DNA from: Anaerolineae bacterium
Lineage (GTDB): Bacteria; Chloroflexota; Anaerolineae; Aggregatilineales; Phototrophicaceae
Assembly (NCBI GenBank): GCA_025055175.1
Contig: JANWYT010000002.1
Coordinates: 186,001 to 250,000, forward strand
Length of the DNA stretch: 64,000 bases
Reading direction: 5' to 3'
The notes beneath the pieces are model-generated. The model did no database searches, had not been told where the DNA came from, and worked only from the letters and a program-made list of their open reading frames with translations. Of this stretch, positions 17,785-27,695 are shown in pieces. Position numbers and translations under genes: made by a program. Position 1 is the first letter of the stretch. Each line of letters starts with the position of its first letter.

Positions 17785-20045
17785 GGCGACTCCTCTTGGC
17801 GCGGAAGACGTTGGTTGCGCCATACACTGAGAAGAGCTAACATGGCGCTGCTGCTCCAAGTGATGGCGCTTAACAACGCACCCACGCGATAGGTGACAGG
17901 ATCGTACACGAGGGTGATGGTGTGTTGTCCTGAAGGCAGGGCCAGAGCCACTGCTGCGCCATAGGCACGCATAATGGGCGTGGGCATTTCATCGATTGTC
18001 GCGCGCCAGCCGGGATAATGAGGCATGGCCAGGCTGAGCAGGGCAGGCGTGCTGGCGCTGCTGCTGATGGTCACGCGCTCTGGCTGGAACTCGATGACGC
18101 GCGCCTGCGCGTCGGTGGGCAGGACGGAAGGCATGTCTAACTTGGGTGGATTGAGTAGGATGATTTCTTGGCGCGGGTCGAAGCGTGGATCGCTCAGCAG
18201 GGCCTGGGCGAAGGCGTCACTATCGACAGCCACATAGCGCGTCAGCAAGTAAGCAAAGGGGCGCGGATCATCCAGCTCATGCAGATATACCACACCTTCG
18301 CGGTCTGTCCCCTGGGCCAGCAGGCGCGTAGGCGTGGAGAAGCTCTCTCGTTCGCTGAAGACGTAGCGCACAGCCCACAGCTCCCAGGCTAACGGATTGT
18401 AGACATAGTGAGCATAAACTGTGCGCGCGACGCTGGTCAGGAACAGCGGGCTGATCCCGCGCATATCGGCCAGGCCGTATAGGCTGCCGAAGTTGTCGTG
18501 TAGGCCGCGAAAGCCGTCCACGCGGAAGGGCTGATCATGAGGCTGATCTAGGATCATCTGCACCAGCGGCGGCGGCTCGAGGCTGATGAGTTGATCGGGA
18601 TGGCCGTAGTTGCTCTCGGCATTCATGTTGACGCTGAACAGCTCAAAAGCGATCAAGGCCAGCAACGCAGCAATCAAGATGGGTTTGGGCTGAGGCCAAT
18701 GCCATAGCACTGCCAGGCTCAGCAGGGCAATCATGGCGCTGAAGCTGGCCACAGGAGCAAGCGCATTGTATTGCCGAGGGAAGCCTAGCCAGGCGAAAAC
18801 GGCCAGCAGCGCCAGCATCAGCAGAGCAGCAGAGAAGCCTACTAGCACAGCGCGCCAGCGCAGCACGTCTTGGCGGGCCAACGCAGCAAGGCCCAGCCCT
18901 GCTAAGATCGCCAGGCCATAGGCCACGAAGAAGGCTGCGCGTTCCTGGCCTCGGAAGAAGCTGAGGCCAGGCATAATCCAATAGAGCAAGCCGTAGAAGG
19001 CCGTATTTGCGCCAAAGCTCAGCAGCAGGCCGAAAGCCGCACTCCAACCCCAGAAAGCTGCTCCAGGCCAGGCGCGCAGCGCGGCATAGCTCAGTAGCAA
19101 AGTGGGCAGGCCCACGTACAGCGGCGAGAACAAGCTCACCAGCCCAGGCCAAATGAACTGGATTACATCTTGGAAAGGGAAGCCGTTGCCTTTGGCGTCG
19201 AAGCCCAACTCAGCGCGACTCGTCAGCAGCAGATATTCAAGGCCAGGCAGCAGGGTGATGGCAGTCGCTCCCAGGCTCACCAAGCCCATGATCCCTGTGC
19301 CGACCAGCCAGGTGCGCCAGCCCATCTTGCCTAGCCAGACTCGGTAAGCTAGCCAGGCCATCAACCAATAGGTGACGAACCAACTCGTCTGCGGATGACC
19401 TGCCATCCACGAGACTCCTAGAACCAGGCCTGCACTCCAAGCCCATCTCCAGGCTAGGCGCGGCCCGCGCGTGGCTTCTAACAGGCACAGCGCTGCCAGC
19501 GGAAACCAGACGCCGGCTTCCAGCAAAGCCAGTTGTAGCGGTGGATAGCCGTTGATGTAGCCTCCGTAGGCCAGCACCAGGCCCGATGCTAATCCTGAAC
19601 AGGGACTCGTCGGCTCGCTCCAGGTGAGGCGGCGTACGAAGACATAGACGAACACCGACGCCAGCCCTACGTGCAGCAGCGCTTCAAGCTGCAGAGCCTG
19701 CACGCTGAAACCTCCCGATAGATGAGCCAGAGCCAGCACGAGCAGACGCGGCGGATAGAAGACAGCGGCCTGTGTATCGGCGATGAAAGGCAGGCCTGCG
19801 TTGTTGTAAGGATTCCACAGCGGCACTTCCCCAGCTGCAAAGCGCCGATACTGATAGCCTGCGAAAGCTACAAACTGCCCGCTAAAGTCACCCTGACGAA
19901 AGACGAGCTGATCGGCGGGATTGGGGGTGAGGACGCGCCAGAAGAAGAAAACCCATGCCAGAGCTAAGATAGCAAGGGCTATAACATCAGGATAGCGAGA
20001 GGCGCGCGCCAGTACGTTCGTAGGCTTAGGTGACGAGGAGGCCAT
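17781..20045 (-). CDS. YfhO-family multi-pass membrane protein
   Basis: 754 aa. About 12 TM segments in residues 20-470, with the N-terminal extracytoplasmic loop containing FRQGDFSGQF and PLWNPYNNAGLPF, as in YfhO/GtrC-type proteins and other GT-C glycosyltransferases; the C-terminal 250 aa form a soluble outer domain followed by a last TM near 720-740. YfhO in Firmicutes takes part in lipoteichoic acid glycosylation; a lipid-linked sugar transferase role is inferred. It overlaps the GT2 gene upstream by 20 bases and the ligase-like gene downstream by four, indicating one transcript. Confidence 0.8.
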   Translation of the reverse strand: MASSSPKPTNVLARASRYPDVIALAILALAWVFFFWRVLTPNPADQLVFRQGDFSGQFVAFAGYQYRRFAAGEVPLWNPYNNAGLPFIADTQAAVFYPPRLLVLALAHLSGGFSVQALQLEALLHVGLASVFVYVFVRRLTWSEPTSPCSGLASGLVLAYGGYINGYPPLQLALLEAGVWFPLAALCLLEATRGPRLAWRWAWSAGLVLGVSWMAGHPQTSWFVTYWLMAWLAYRVWLGKMGWRTWLVGTGIMGLVSLGATAITLLPGLEYLLLTSRAELGFDAKGNGFPFQDVIQFIWPGLVSLFSPLYVGLPTLLLSYAALRAWPGAAFWGWSAAFGLLLSFGANTAFYGLLYWIMPGLSFFRGQERAAFFVAYGLAILAGLGLAALARQDVLRWRAVLVGFSAALLMLALLAVFAWLGFPRQYNALAPVASFSAMIALLSLAVLWHWPQPKPILIAALLALIAFELFSVNMNAESNYGHPDQLISLEPPPLVQMILDQPHDQPFRVDGFRGLHDNFGSLYGLADMRGISPLFLTSVARTVYAHYVYNPLAWELWAVRYVFSERESFSTPTRLLAQGTDREGVVYLHELDDPRPFAYLLTRYVAVDSDAFAQALLSDPRFDPRQEIILLNPPKLDMPSVLPTDAQARVIEFQPERVTISSSASTPALLSLAMPHYPGWRATIDEMPTPIMRAYGAAVALALPSGQHTITLVYDPVTYRVGALLSAITWSSSAMLALLSVWRNQRLPRQEESP

Positions 20046-20961
20046 CGCGCAGCACCTGGAGGTAAACGTCGACGCGCTGGCGGCGCAGTGCGCGCTTGTG
20101 ACCTAATAGGCCTTTGAGCGCTTCTAGGAGTAGTTGAGCGCCGTAGGACATCAGCAGGAACGAGCGCAGCAGCGCCGCAAAGCTCGGCCCGTAAGTCTTG
20201 CGGAAGTAGCGCAGTTTGCTGCGTTGGAAGTGAATGTGCTTCCACGCGCCGCTCTGCTCGCTAGAAGCTCCGCCATGGTGAATAATCTGGGCCTGGCCCA
20301 AGTAAACTACTCGCCAACCTGCATCCTTGGCCCGCTTGCAGAAATCCAGTTCCTCGTAGTACATAACGTAGGCTTCGTCTAGGCCGCCGATTTGTTCGTA
20401 GACAGCGCGGCGCAGCATAAGGGCTGAACCCTGCACCCAATCCACGTCCAGCGTGGCGCGATCATCTGCCTGGGCCAAGGTGTAATCGTCCAACCAGCGC
20501 TGTGGCGCTAAGCTCTGGAGCCACGTGCTTTCGAAGAAGGCAATGCGCCGTGTGGGGAAACAGCGGCGGCTGGACTGGGTGCTACCGTCGCCGTTGAGAG
20601 TATGCGGCCCGACGATTCCTACCTGTGGATGAGTGTCCAGATGAGCCAGCATAAGGCTGATAGCTTCGCCGATGATGAGCGTATCTGGATTGAGTAGGAA
20701 CAATGCGCGGCCTCGTGCTTGGGCTAGCCCCAAGTTGCTGCCTCTAGTGAAGCCAACGTTCTCAGTTTGGGACAGCAAGCGCACCTGCGGAAAGCGCTGG
20801 CGCACCCTGGCGACTGTGTCATCCTGACTCGCCGAATCGACAACGATCACCTCTAGGCTGATAGCAGGATGGCGCGTTTGGGCGGCTTCAATGCTCTCTA
20901 GACAGTCCAAGAGCATGTCGGCGACGTTCCAGCTGACGATGATGATGGAGACATCGATCAT
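20026..20961 (-). CDS. Family 2 glycosyltransferase (rhamnosyltransferase-like)
   Basis: 311 aa. GT-A fold starting IIIVSWNVADMLLDCLES, donor-binding VVDSASQDDT, then NVGFTRGSNLGL and the metal site FLLNPDT, followed by DWVQGSALMLRR and DEAYVMYYEELDFCKRA. This pattern is typical of WbbL-like GT2 enzymes that often move rhamnose. A GDP-rhamnose pathway is encoded at 23.4-25.4 kb, so a rhamnosyl donor is plausible but unproven. C-terminal residues after 230 may lie on the membrane. First gene of the unit; divergent from osmC-like 21078. Confidence 0.88.
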   Translation of the reverse strand: MIDVSIIIVSWNVADMLLDCLESIEAAQTRHPAISLEVIVVDSASQDDTVARVRQRFPQVRLLSQTENVGFTRGSNLGLAQARGRALFLLNPDTLIIGEAISLMLAHLDTHPQVGIVGPHTLNGDGSTQSSRRCFPTRRIAFFESTWLQSLAPQRWLDDYTLAQADDRATLDVDWVQGSALMLRRAVYEQIGGLDEAYVMYYEELDFCKRAKDAGWRVVYLGQAQIIHHGGASSEQSGAWKHIHFQRSKLRYFRKTYGPSFAALLRSFLLMSYGAQLLLEALKGLLGHKRALRRQRVDVYLQVLRDGLLVT

Positions 20962-21077
20962 GGGTGTCTTTTGTGGCGTGGGAGGCAGCTTGCCAAGCCT
21001 GCACGGGATGGGTTATGGTTGGACGTATTGTAACTACAGAAGGCTGTTCATTAGAAGGCTTATCAAAGAGGAACATC

Positions 21078-21593
21078 ATGGGCAAGTTACAAGAGTATTT
21101 GAAGCGCAAAGCAGAGGCGATGGCAGCGCGCCGTCAGAGCTGGATAGATCAGCCTGAGTCGGCCCATATTACAATCCAGGCTAGCTCAACGTTGGCTGGG
21201 GTGACGGGCGCGCGACCTACCCGCATGGGCGAAGCGCTCGTCGTCTCCGATAGTGCGCCAGGCCTGGCTGGCCATGCCCTGGGGCCGACGGCGCCAGAGA
21301 TGCTGCTTGGGGCGCTAGCGAGCTGTCTGGTGCATACTTACGTCATCCAGGCGGTGGTCATGGGCTTAGATTTGGAAGCGGTGCGCGTCGATGTAGAAGG
21401 TCGTCTGGACATGCGGCCTGCCATTGGAATGCAGGTTTCTCCCCCTAGTCCTATCCAGCCTATTCACTATCGCGCTCATCTGGAAGTCAGTGGCGCGACA
21501 CAAGAGCAGCTTCAGGCCCTGCATGAAGCGGTTGAGCAGACCTGTCCTGTCCTGTTGACGCTGCGTCAGCCCATTCAAGTCAGCCGCCAATGA
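21078..21593 (+). CDS. OsmC/Ohr-family protein
   Basis: 171 aa. Start at 21078 is preceded by AAAGAGG and avoids an implausible upstream extension. OsmC-family proteins are dimeric peroxiredoxin-like enzymes that reduce organic hydroperoxides using two cysteines; here these are in LGALASCLVHTY (about residue 83) and VEQTCPVLLTL (about residue 155). Members of this branch are often annotated only as OsmC family, and peroxidase activity is inferred. Single gene, divergent from the GT2 operon. Confidence 0.88.
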   Translation: MGKLQEYLKRKAEAMAARRQSWIDQPESAHITIQASSTLAGVTGARPTRMGEALVVSDSAPGLAGHALGPTAPEMLLGALASCLVHTYVIQAVVMGLDLEAVRVDVEGRLDMRPAIGMQVSPPSPIQPIHYRAHLEVSGATQEQLQALHEAVEQTCPVLLTLRQPIQVSRQ

Positions 21594-21711
21594 AGCTGCA
21601 TAATTTTCAAACAATTTACACCCAGCGCGAAGTTTTGTTACAAGGCTGTCCTATCATGCGAGCAGGTCAACCCTCACTCACACGGACTCGAAACACGAAA
21701 GGACAACCAAC

Positions 21712-22548
21712 ATGAACACAAACAAGAAACGCCTGATGATCTGGATCGCGGTTGGTCTGCTGAGCCTCTGGGCTGTGGGCGCAGTGAGCGCGCAGCGCGG
21801 CGGCTCACGCGGCGGCCACTGGAATCCACACGGCGGCGTCATGCTCGACTTGGCGACGATCATCACTGAGGCCAGCGGTCTGAACCCGACAGAGCTTCGC
21901 CAGGAATTGCAAGCGGGCAAATCGTTGGCGACGATCATCAGTGAAGCCGGTGGTGACGTGGCGGCGGTCAAAGCAGAAGCGCTGGCTACCTTGACTGAGA
22001 CCATCAACCAAGCAGTGATGGACGGCAGACTGACGCAGTCTCAGGCCGACAATATGCTCAGCAACCTGGAGGCTCATATCGACACTGTACTGAACAACGT
22101 GGGCGGTTTCTTCTGGCGCGGTGGTTTCTTCAGTAGACCTGAAAGCGGGATGATGCCTGGAGGACGCGGCGGTCGTAGTGGTGACTTCTTCGGTGGGCGT
22201 GGCAGTGGTCTGGTAGGTCGCGCCAACAACTTGCTCCAAGCAGTGGCGACGGCGGCTAATTTGACAGTGGAAGAACTGCGCGCTCAGCTCATAGGCGGTG
22301 CGACTTTGGGCAGCGTTCTAGAAGGCGCTGGCGTCAACCTCAACAGCTTCGTCGACGAACAGCTAGCTGCGCTCAAGACGCGCTTGAATGAGCAGGTGGC
22401 CGCAGGGCGTATCTCTCAGGCCGTAGCCGATGCTCGTCTGGCTCTGGCTCGTGCCGAGCTGCTGGATCGTCTGAGCCGTGCGCCGCGCGCTGTTCCCTCC
22501 ACAACCCCTGAGTCCACGCCAGAAGCGACGCCTCAGGCTAATAGCTAG
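21712..22548 (+). CDS. Secreted helical-repeat protein (DUF2680-like), function unknown
   Basis: 278 aa. Signal peptide about 1-28 ending AVSA, then a Gly/Arg/His-rich patch, and two related helical units: residues about 43-125 and about 175-262. Each has the sense 'hydrophobic helix - ELR(Q/A)xL - G.(S/T)L - ... - GR(L/I)(T/S)Q..AD', reminiscent of YckD/DUF2680 secreted proteins. Between them is a Gly/Arg-rich linker, and a Thr/Pro/Glu tail ends the protein. AAAGGA lies before the ATG. Role unknown; no enzymatic motif is visible. A clear hairpin follows the stop. Confidence 0.75.
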   Translation: MNTNKKRLMIWIAVGLLSLWAVGAVSAQRGGSRGGHWNPHGGVMLDLATIITEASGLNPTELRQELQAGKSLATIISEAGGDVAAVKAEALATLTETINQAVMDGRLTQSQADNMLSNLEAHIDTVLNNVGGFFWRGGFFSRPESGMMPGGRGGRSGDFFGGRGSGLVGRANNLLQAVATAANLTVEELRAQLIGGATLGSVLEGAGVNLNSFVDEQLAALKTRLNEQVAAGRISQAVADARLALARAELLDRLSRAPRAVPSTTPESTPEATPQANS

Positions 22549-22575
22549 ACTTCTCTCATGACGTCCTCAGATGGT

Positions 22576-22610
22576 ACAGGGGCAATCCACACAGGGTTGC
22601 CCTGTTTGTC
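22576..22610. terminator. Terminator hairpin after the helical-repeat gene
   Basis: ACAGGGGCAA (from 22576) pairs with TTGCCCTGT (to 22605) with one bulged G, and TTTGTC follows on the plus strand, giving a short U-rich tail. The convergent tatD stop begins at 22611, so it may serve both genes. Confidence 0.65.
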
Positions 22611-23414
22611 TCAGGTTGGCAGCCGAAAGAGCCGCTCTGCGTTGAGGGTAGTCTGCCTAGCCATCTCGTCATCATCTAGGCGATGGACGCTTGCCAAGCG
22701 TTCGACGATATGCGGGATGTAAGCTGGGCTGTTGCGCTGACCTCGGCGTGGCTCTGGCGTCAAATAAGGGGCGTCTGTCTCTACCAACAGGCGTTCTGGT
22801 GGCACGCTGGCGGCGACGCGGCGCAGCTCATCGGCTTTCTTGAAGGTAATTGGCCCGCTGAAGCCGATGAAGAAGCCGCAAGCCAGGGCGCGCTCGGCGA
22901 TGGGCGTGGGGGCAGAGAACGAGTGCATGACGCCCGCGTGGCCTCGCAGGGCGGGTGGTAGATCGACGACCCAGCGCTCCAGAATGGCGATGGTGTCCTC
23001 GTGGGCGTCGCGGTTGTGGATAATGACGGGCAGGGCTAGCTCAGCGGCTAGGCGCAGCTGGGCTTCGAAGGCGGCCCATTGAGCTTGTTTGGGACTCTTG
23101 TCCCAGTAGTAGTCCAGGCCAATTTCGCCGATCCCGACGACACAAGGATGTGCTGAAAGAGCGCGCAATTCGTTTAAGAGAGACTCGCCAAAGGTGGCAG
23201 TGCTGTTAGGATGAACGCCGATAGCTGCGCTGACTCCCGTGTGTTGTTCGGCCAGCCGCAGCCCTGACCTGCTGGTCTCCAGGTCAACGGCAGGGATGAG
23301 GAAGCGCGTCACTTGCTGGTGGCGCGCTTCGTCCAGCACTTGAGTCAAATCTTGGTCGTATGCGTCGAAGTTGAGGTGGCAGTGGGTGTCCACCATCGGC
23401 GCGCTGATGGGCAT
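22611..23414 (-). CDS. tatD: TatD-family metal-dependent DNase/hydrolase
   Basis: 267 aa TIM-barrel amidohydrolase. Metal ligands are visible in DTHCHLNF (residues 9-16), GIGEIGLDYY (Glu), VIIHNRDAHEDT, and LLVETDAPYL (Asp). TatD proteins cut DNA 3' ends and have been linked to repair and quality control. The gene begins two bases after the gmd stop, so it is co-transcribed with rmd-gmd, although no functional link is evident. An alternative ATG at 23396 (MVDTHCH) is possible since neither start has a strong ribosome site. Confidence 0.92.
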   Translation of the reverse strand: MPISAPMVDTHCHLNFDAYDQDLTQVLDEARHQQVTRFLIPAVDLETSRSGLRLAEQHTGVSAAIGVHPNSTATFGESLLNELRALSAHPCVVGIGEIGLDYYWDKSPKQAQWAAFEAQLRLAAELALPVIIHNRDAHEDTIAILERWVVDLPPALRGHAGVMHSFSAPTPIAERALACGFFIGFSGPITFKKADELRRVAASVPPERLLVETDAPYLTPEPRRGQRNSPAYIPHIVERLASVHRLDDDEMARQTTLNAERLFRLPT

Positions 23415-23416
23415 AC

Positions 23417-25356
<1,940 letters not shown>

Positions 25357-25408
25357 CGAGTTCCCTTCCTGACAGGTGAGTTGTTCGCTTGGCGACGCGC
25401 AGACCCGA

Positions 25409-25414
25409 ATTATA
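25409..25414 (-). promoter_or_regulatory. Candidate -10 box for rmd-gmd-tatD
   Basis: A perfect minus-strand TATAAT (25409-25414) lies about 50 bases before the rmd GTG. The -35 region (TAGAAG at about 17 bases) is weak, so an activator or extended contacts may be needed. Confidence 0.4.
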
Positions 25415-25447
25415 AACAGCCTATTAGTCTGCTTCTAGCCTTGAGGA

Positions 25448-25466
25448 CTCAGCGCGGTGCGCTGAG
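25448..25466 (-). terminator. Hairpin spanning the DUF4397 lipoprotein stop codon
   Basis: CTCAGCGC (25448-25455) and GCGCTGAG (25459-25466) form a perfect 8-bp stem with a 3-base loop that includes the stop codon at 25449-25451. No T-run follows on the minus strand. Confidence 0.45.
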
Positions 25467-27596
25467 CAAGACGACGCGCGGCAGAGGCGCTTCCGGGCGC
25501 AGAATGGCTAACACCTCATAGCGCTGATTGGGGCTGAGTGCTACATCTTCTAACAGACCTTCGACGCTGCGCGTCTGAGGATTAACAACGTACAGATCGA
25601 AAGTGCCCGTCTGCGCTTCTGCATAAGCTGAGCCTCTGCCGCTGTCTTGTGGCTCAGCCCAGGTGCGTAACCCACCAGGGATGGTGACGCCGCGCGCAGC
25701 AGTGCCGCTACTCTCGACAGGCCCTTCAAAGCCTTCTTGCTGACCATTTCCTGTGTTGATTGGTGCGGGCGTGCTGACTTCTTGCACGAGCGTGAAAGCT
25801 GAAGGATTGGCGTAGCCCAAGCTGTAGCTGACGCTGGTACTGCTGAGGTTGACCAGGCGCACAATTGGAGCGTCGTCTGCAAGCTCGTCTTCGTTGTCTC
25901 GGATAGCCAACAGATCAAAGGTACTGAAACTGGTGGCGTAGACGTAAAAGCTGAATTTTTCGCCTGGGCCGACGGCGTAGATCAGGCGCGCGATGGGGAG
26001 CTGAGTCTGGATGTTGTGGACGGTGATGACGTTCTGGCCCGCGCCGATCAGCAACGGACTACTGCCCTGGAACGACGCCAGGTTGGCTACTGGCACATCG
26101 TTCAAGCGGAATTCGACCGTCAGGCCTTCTATGCCGTTGACGAAACGCGCTTGCGGCGCGAGTACTGGCGTAGCGACACTAGACGGATCGGGGGTGGGTT
26201 GCAGCACGCCAACAGTGGTCTCAATCAGGATAGGTTCGTCTAAATTGCGCGCTGCGAACAAATAAAGATAGCTTTTGCCTGCTTCCAAGTTCAGCCCGCG
26301 CACAAATTCCAGCGTCTCGGTGGGCCTTCCGTTCTCCAGCCTGATCCAGCTCATCGGCAGATCACCAGCGGGTATGAGTTCCGCGCGGCTGATCTCTCCG
26401 TAGCGCAGTTCGATAGTTTCCTGGACGTTGCTCTGGCGTTGGACGCGCGGCACAGTGGGCAGGGTGTTCATGAAGGTAACGCGAGCAAAATCACCGACGA
26501 TGGGGGACAAATCCTCGCGGAACGGGACGACGCGCAAAAGGTTTGGCTCGCCGATGATGACGAAAGTCACAACGTCGCCAGGAGAGATGCCGATGATTTC
26601 TTCAAAGATGGGCTGAGTCTGGCGGCGGTCTGCGCCGCGTGGGTAAAGACGCAGCGCTTGACTGAAAGCAGGGACGGTGAGGCGTGGAGTGAGTGAGCGA
26701 TAGCTTATGTCGCCGAGGAACTGCTCGCCCCAATAAACATCCAGCCCAACATCGTTGAGACCCATGTTGATGGCGCGCACGCTGGCAATGCCTGCCAAGT
26801 CCGCTTGAAGAGTGATGAGGCGCAGATTTTCGGCAGCGTTGGGCAGGCCAAAGACGACGAAGGTGTAGGCCTTGAGGGAGCGTACGTTCAACCGTTCACT
26901 TAGCAGAGGAAGCTCTCCATCACGCACGCTGAAGACACCTTCACCGATAGACTGGTTGACAGCGGGAGAAGCTGTACCGCTGGCGACGGCTTGGATAATG
27001 GGTATGTCTTGATTGAACAAGCTCACCGATAGGCTGCCGCTGACGGCGTTGATGAGCGTGAGTCGTGCCTGGTTGGGCTGCGAGGGAGCGGTGTCCTCGA
27101 CGTGAACCAGCAGGCGCGGATCGTTGGCCTGGCCGTGATAGACTAGGGTGATCTGCTGTCGTCCTCGAACGCTCAGCGCTTGCCTGAGGATGGGCTGGCT
27201 CAGGTCAGCCGCGCCTTGCGGAACGATTGCCAGGGTGTAATCCCCTTGCGACATGGGGAGGTTGGTGTTGAACTGGCTATAGGCCACAAAAGTGGCGATG
27301 GGCAGATTGTCGATATAGACATCCACAGGCCCAGACCCAGGCGCAGCATGAACGAAGCGCAGGTAAGCCTGAAGGTCGGGGCTGGGTGCGACGGCCTGGG
27401 GCAGTGTCGGAGCTGGTGTAGGTGTAGGGCGCGGCGTGCGCGTGAGTGTCGGCGTGGCGCTGGCTTCTGCTGTCGGCGTGACGCTAGGAGGCGCAACTGT
27501 AGGAACGATCGTGGGCAGGCTAGGCTGCGCCTGGCAGGCGCTGAGTACCAGCAGAGCGATCAAGCCGATGAACGCACCAAATTTTCTCATAGCCAT
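25449..27596 (-). CDS. DUF4397-domain lipoprotein
   Basis: 715 aa. Signal peptide with lipobox LSAC places the mature protein on the outer face of the membrane. A Thr/Pro linker (25-75) is followed by DUF4397 beta-domains: the clearest starts YLRFVHAAPGSGPVDVYID (about 80), with further related strands around 250-330 and 480-560. Such domains are common in extracellular proteins and have no settled function. GGAGAGG precedes the ATG. Upstream on the same strand is a second, larger DUF4397 protein ending in a strong terminator, so the two are probably transcribed separately. No partner enzyme is adjacent. Confidence 0.82.
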   Translation of the reverse strand: MAMRKFGAFIGLIALLVLSACQAQPSLPTIVPTVAPPSVTPTAEASATPTLTRTPRPTPTPAPTLPQAVAPSPDLQAYLRFVHAAPGSGPVDVYIDNLPIATFVAYSQFNTNLPMSQGDYTLAIVPQGAADLSQPILRQALSVRGRQQITLVYHGQANDPRLLVHVEDTAPSQPNQARLTLINAVSGSLSVSLFNQDIPIIQAVASGTASPAVNQSIGEGVFSVRDGELPLLSERLNVRSLKAYTFVVFGLPNAAENLRLITLQADLAGIASVRAINMGLNDVGLDVYWGEQFLGDISYRSLTPRLTVPAFSQALRLYPRGADRRQTQPIFEEIIGISPGDVVTFVIIGEPNLLRVVPFREDLSPIVGDFARVTFMNTLPTVPRVQRQSNVQETIELRYGEISRAELIPAGDLPMSWIRLENGRPTETLEFVRGLNLEAGKSYLYLFAARNLDEPILIETTVGVLQPTPDPSSVATPVLAPQARFVNGIEGLTVEFRLNDVPVANLASFQGSSPLLIGAGQNVITVHNIQTQLPIARLIYAVGPGEKFSFYVYATSFSTFDLLAIRDNEDELADDAPIVRLVNLSSTSVSYSLGYANPSAFTLVQEVSTPAPINTGNGQQEGFEGPVESSGTAARGVTIPGGLRTWAEPQDSGRGSAYAEAQTGTFDLYVVNPQTRSVEGLLEDVALSPNQRYEVLAILRPEAPLPRVVLLSAPR

Positions 27597-27634
27597 TAGA
27601 CTACCTCTCCGAGCAAGACAACGCTGCTAAAGCC

Positions 27635-27640
27635 ATTATA
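27635..27640 (-). promoter_or_regulatory. Candidate -10 box for the DUF4397 lipoprotein gene
   Basis: A perfect minus-strand TATAAT lies about 40 bases before the start at 27596. Its -35 region would fall inside the terminator hairpin of the preceding gene (27646-27672). Confidence 0.42.
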
Positions 27641-27645
27641 ATTAA

Positions 27646-27672
27646 CAAGAGGGACACTTAGCGTCCCTCTTG
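27646..27672 (-). terminator. Terminator after the 822-aa DUF4397/SH3 gene
   Basis: CAAGAGGGAC (27646-27655) and GTCCCTCTTG (27663-27672) make a perfect 10-bp stem with a 7-base loop, 24 bases after the stop at 27696. The minus-strand sequence after it, TTAATTATAATGG, is AT-rich rather than a clean U-tract. Confidence 0.72.
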
Positions 27673-27695
27673 AGCTGCGTTTATCTCACGAGCGC

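Noticed and set aside
21594..21711. Promoter for the helical-repeat protein
   Set aside because: A TATCAT box exists, but no -35 hexamer at suitable spacing was found.
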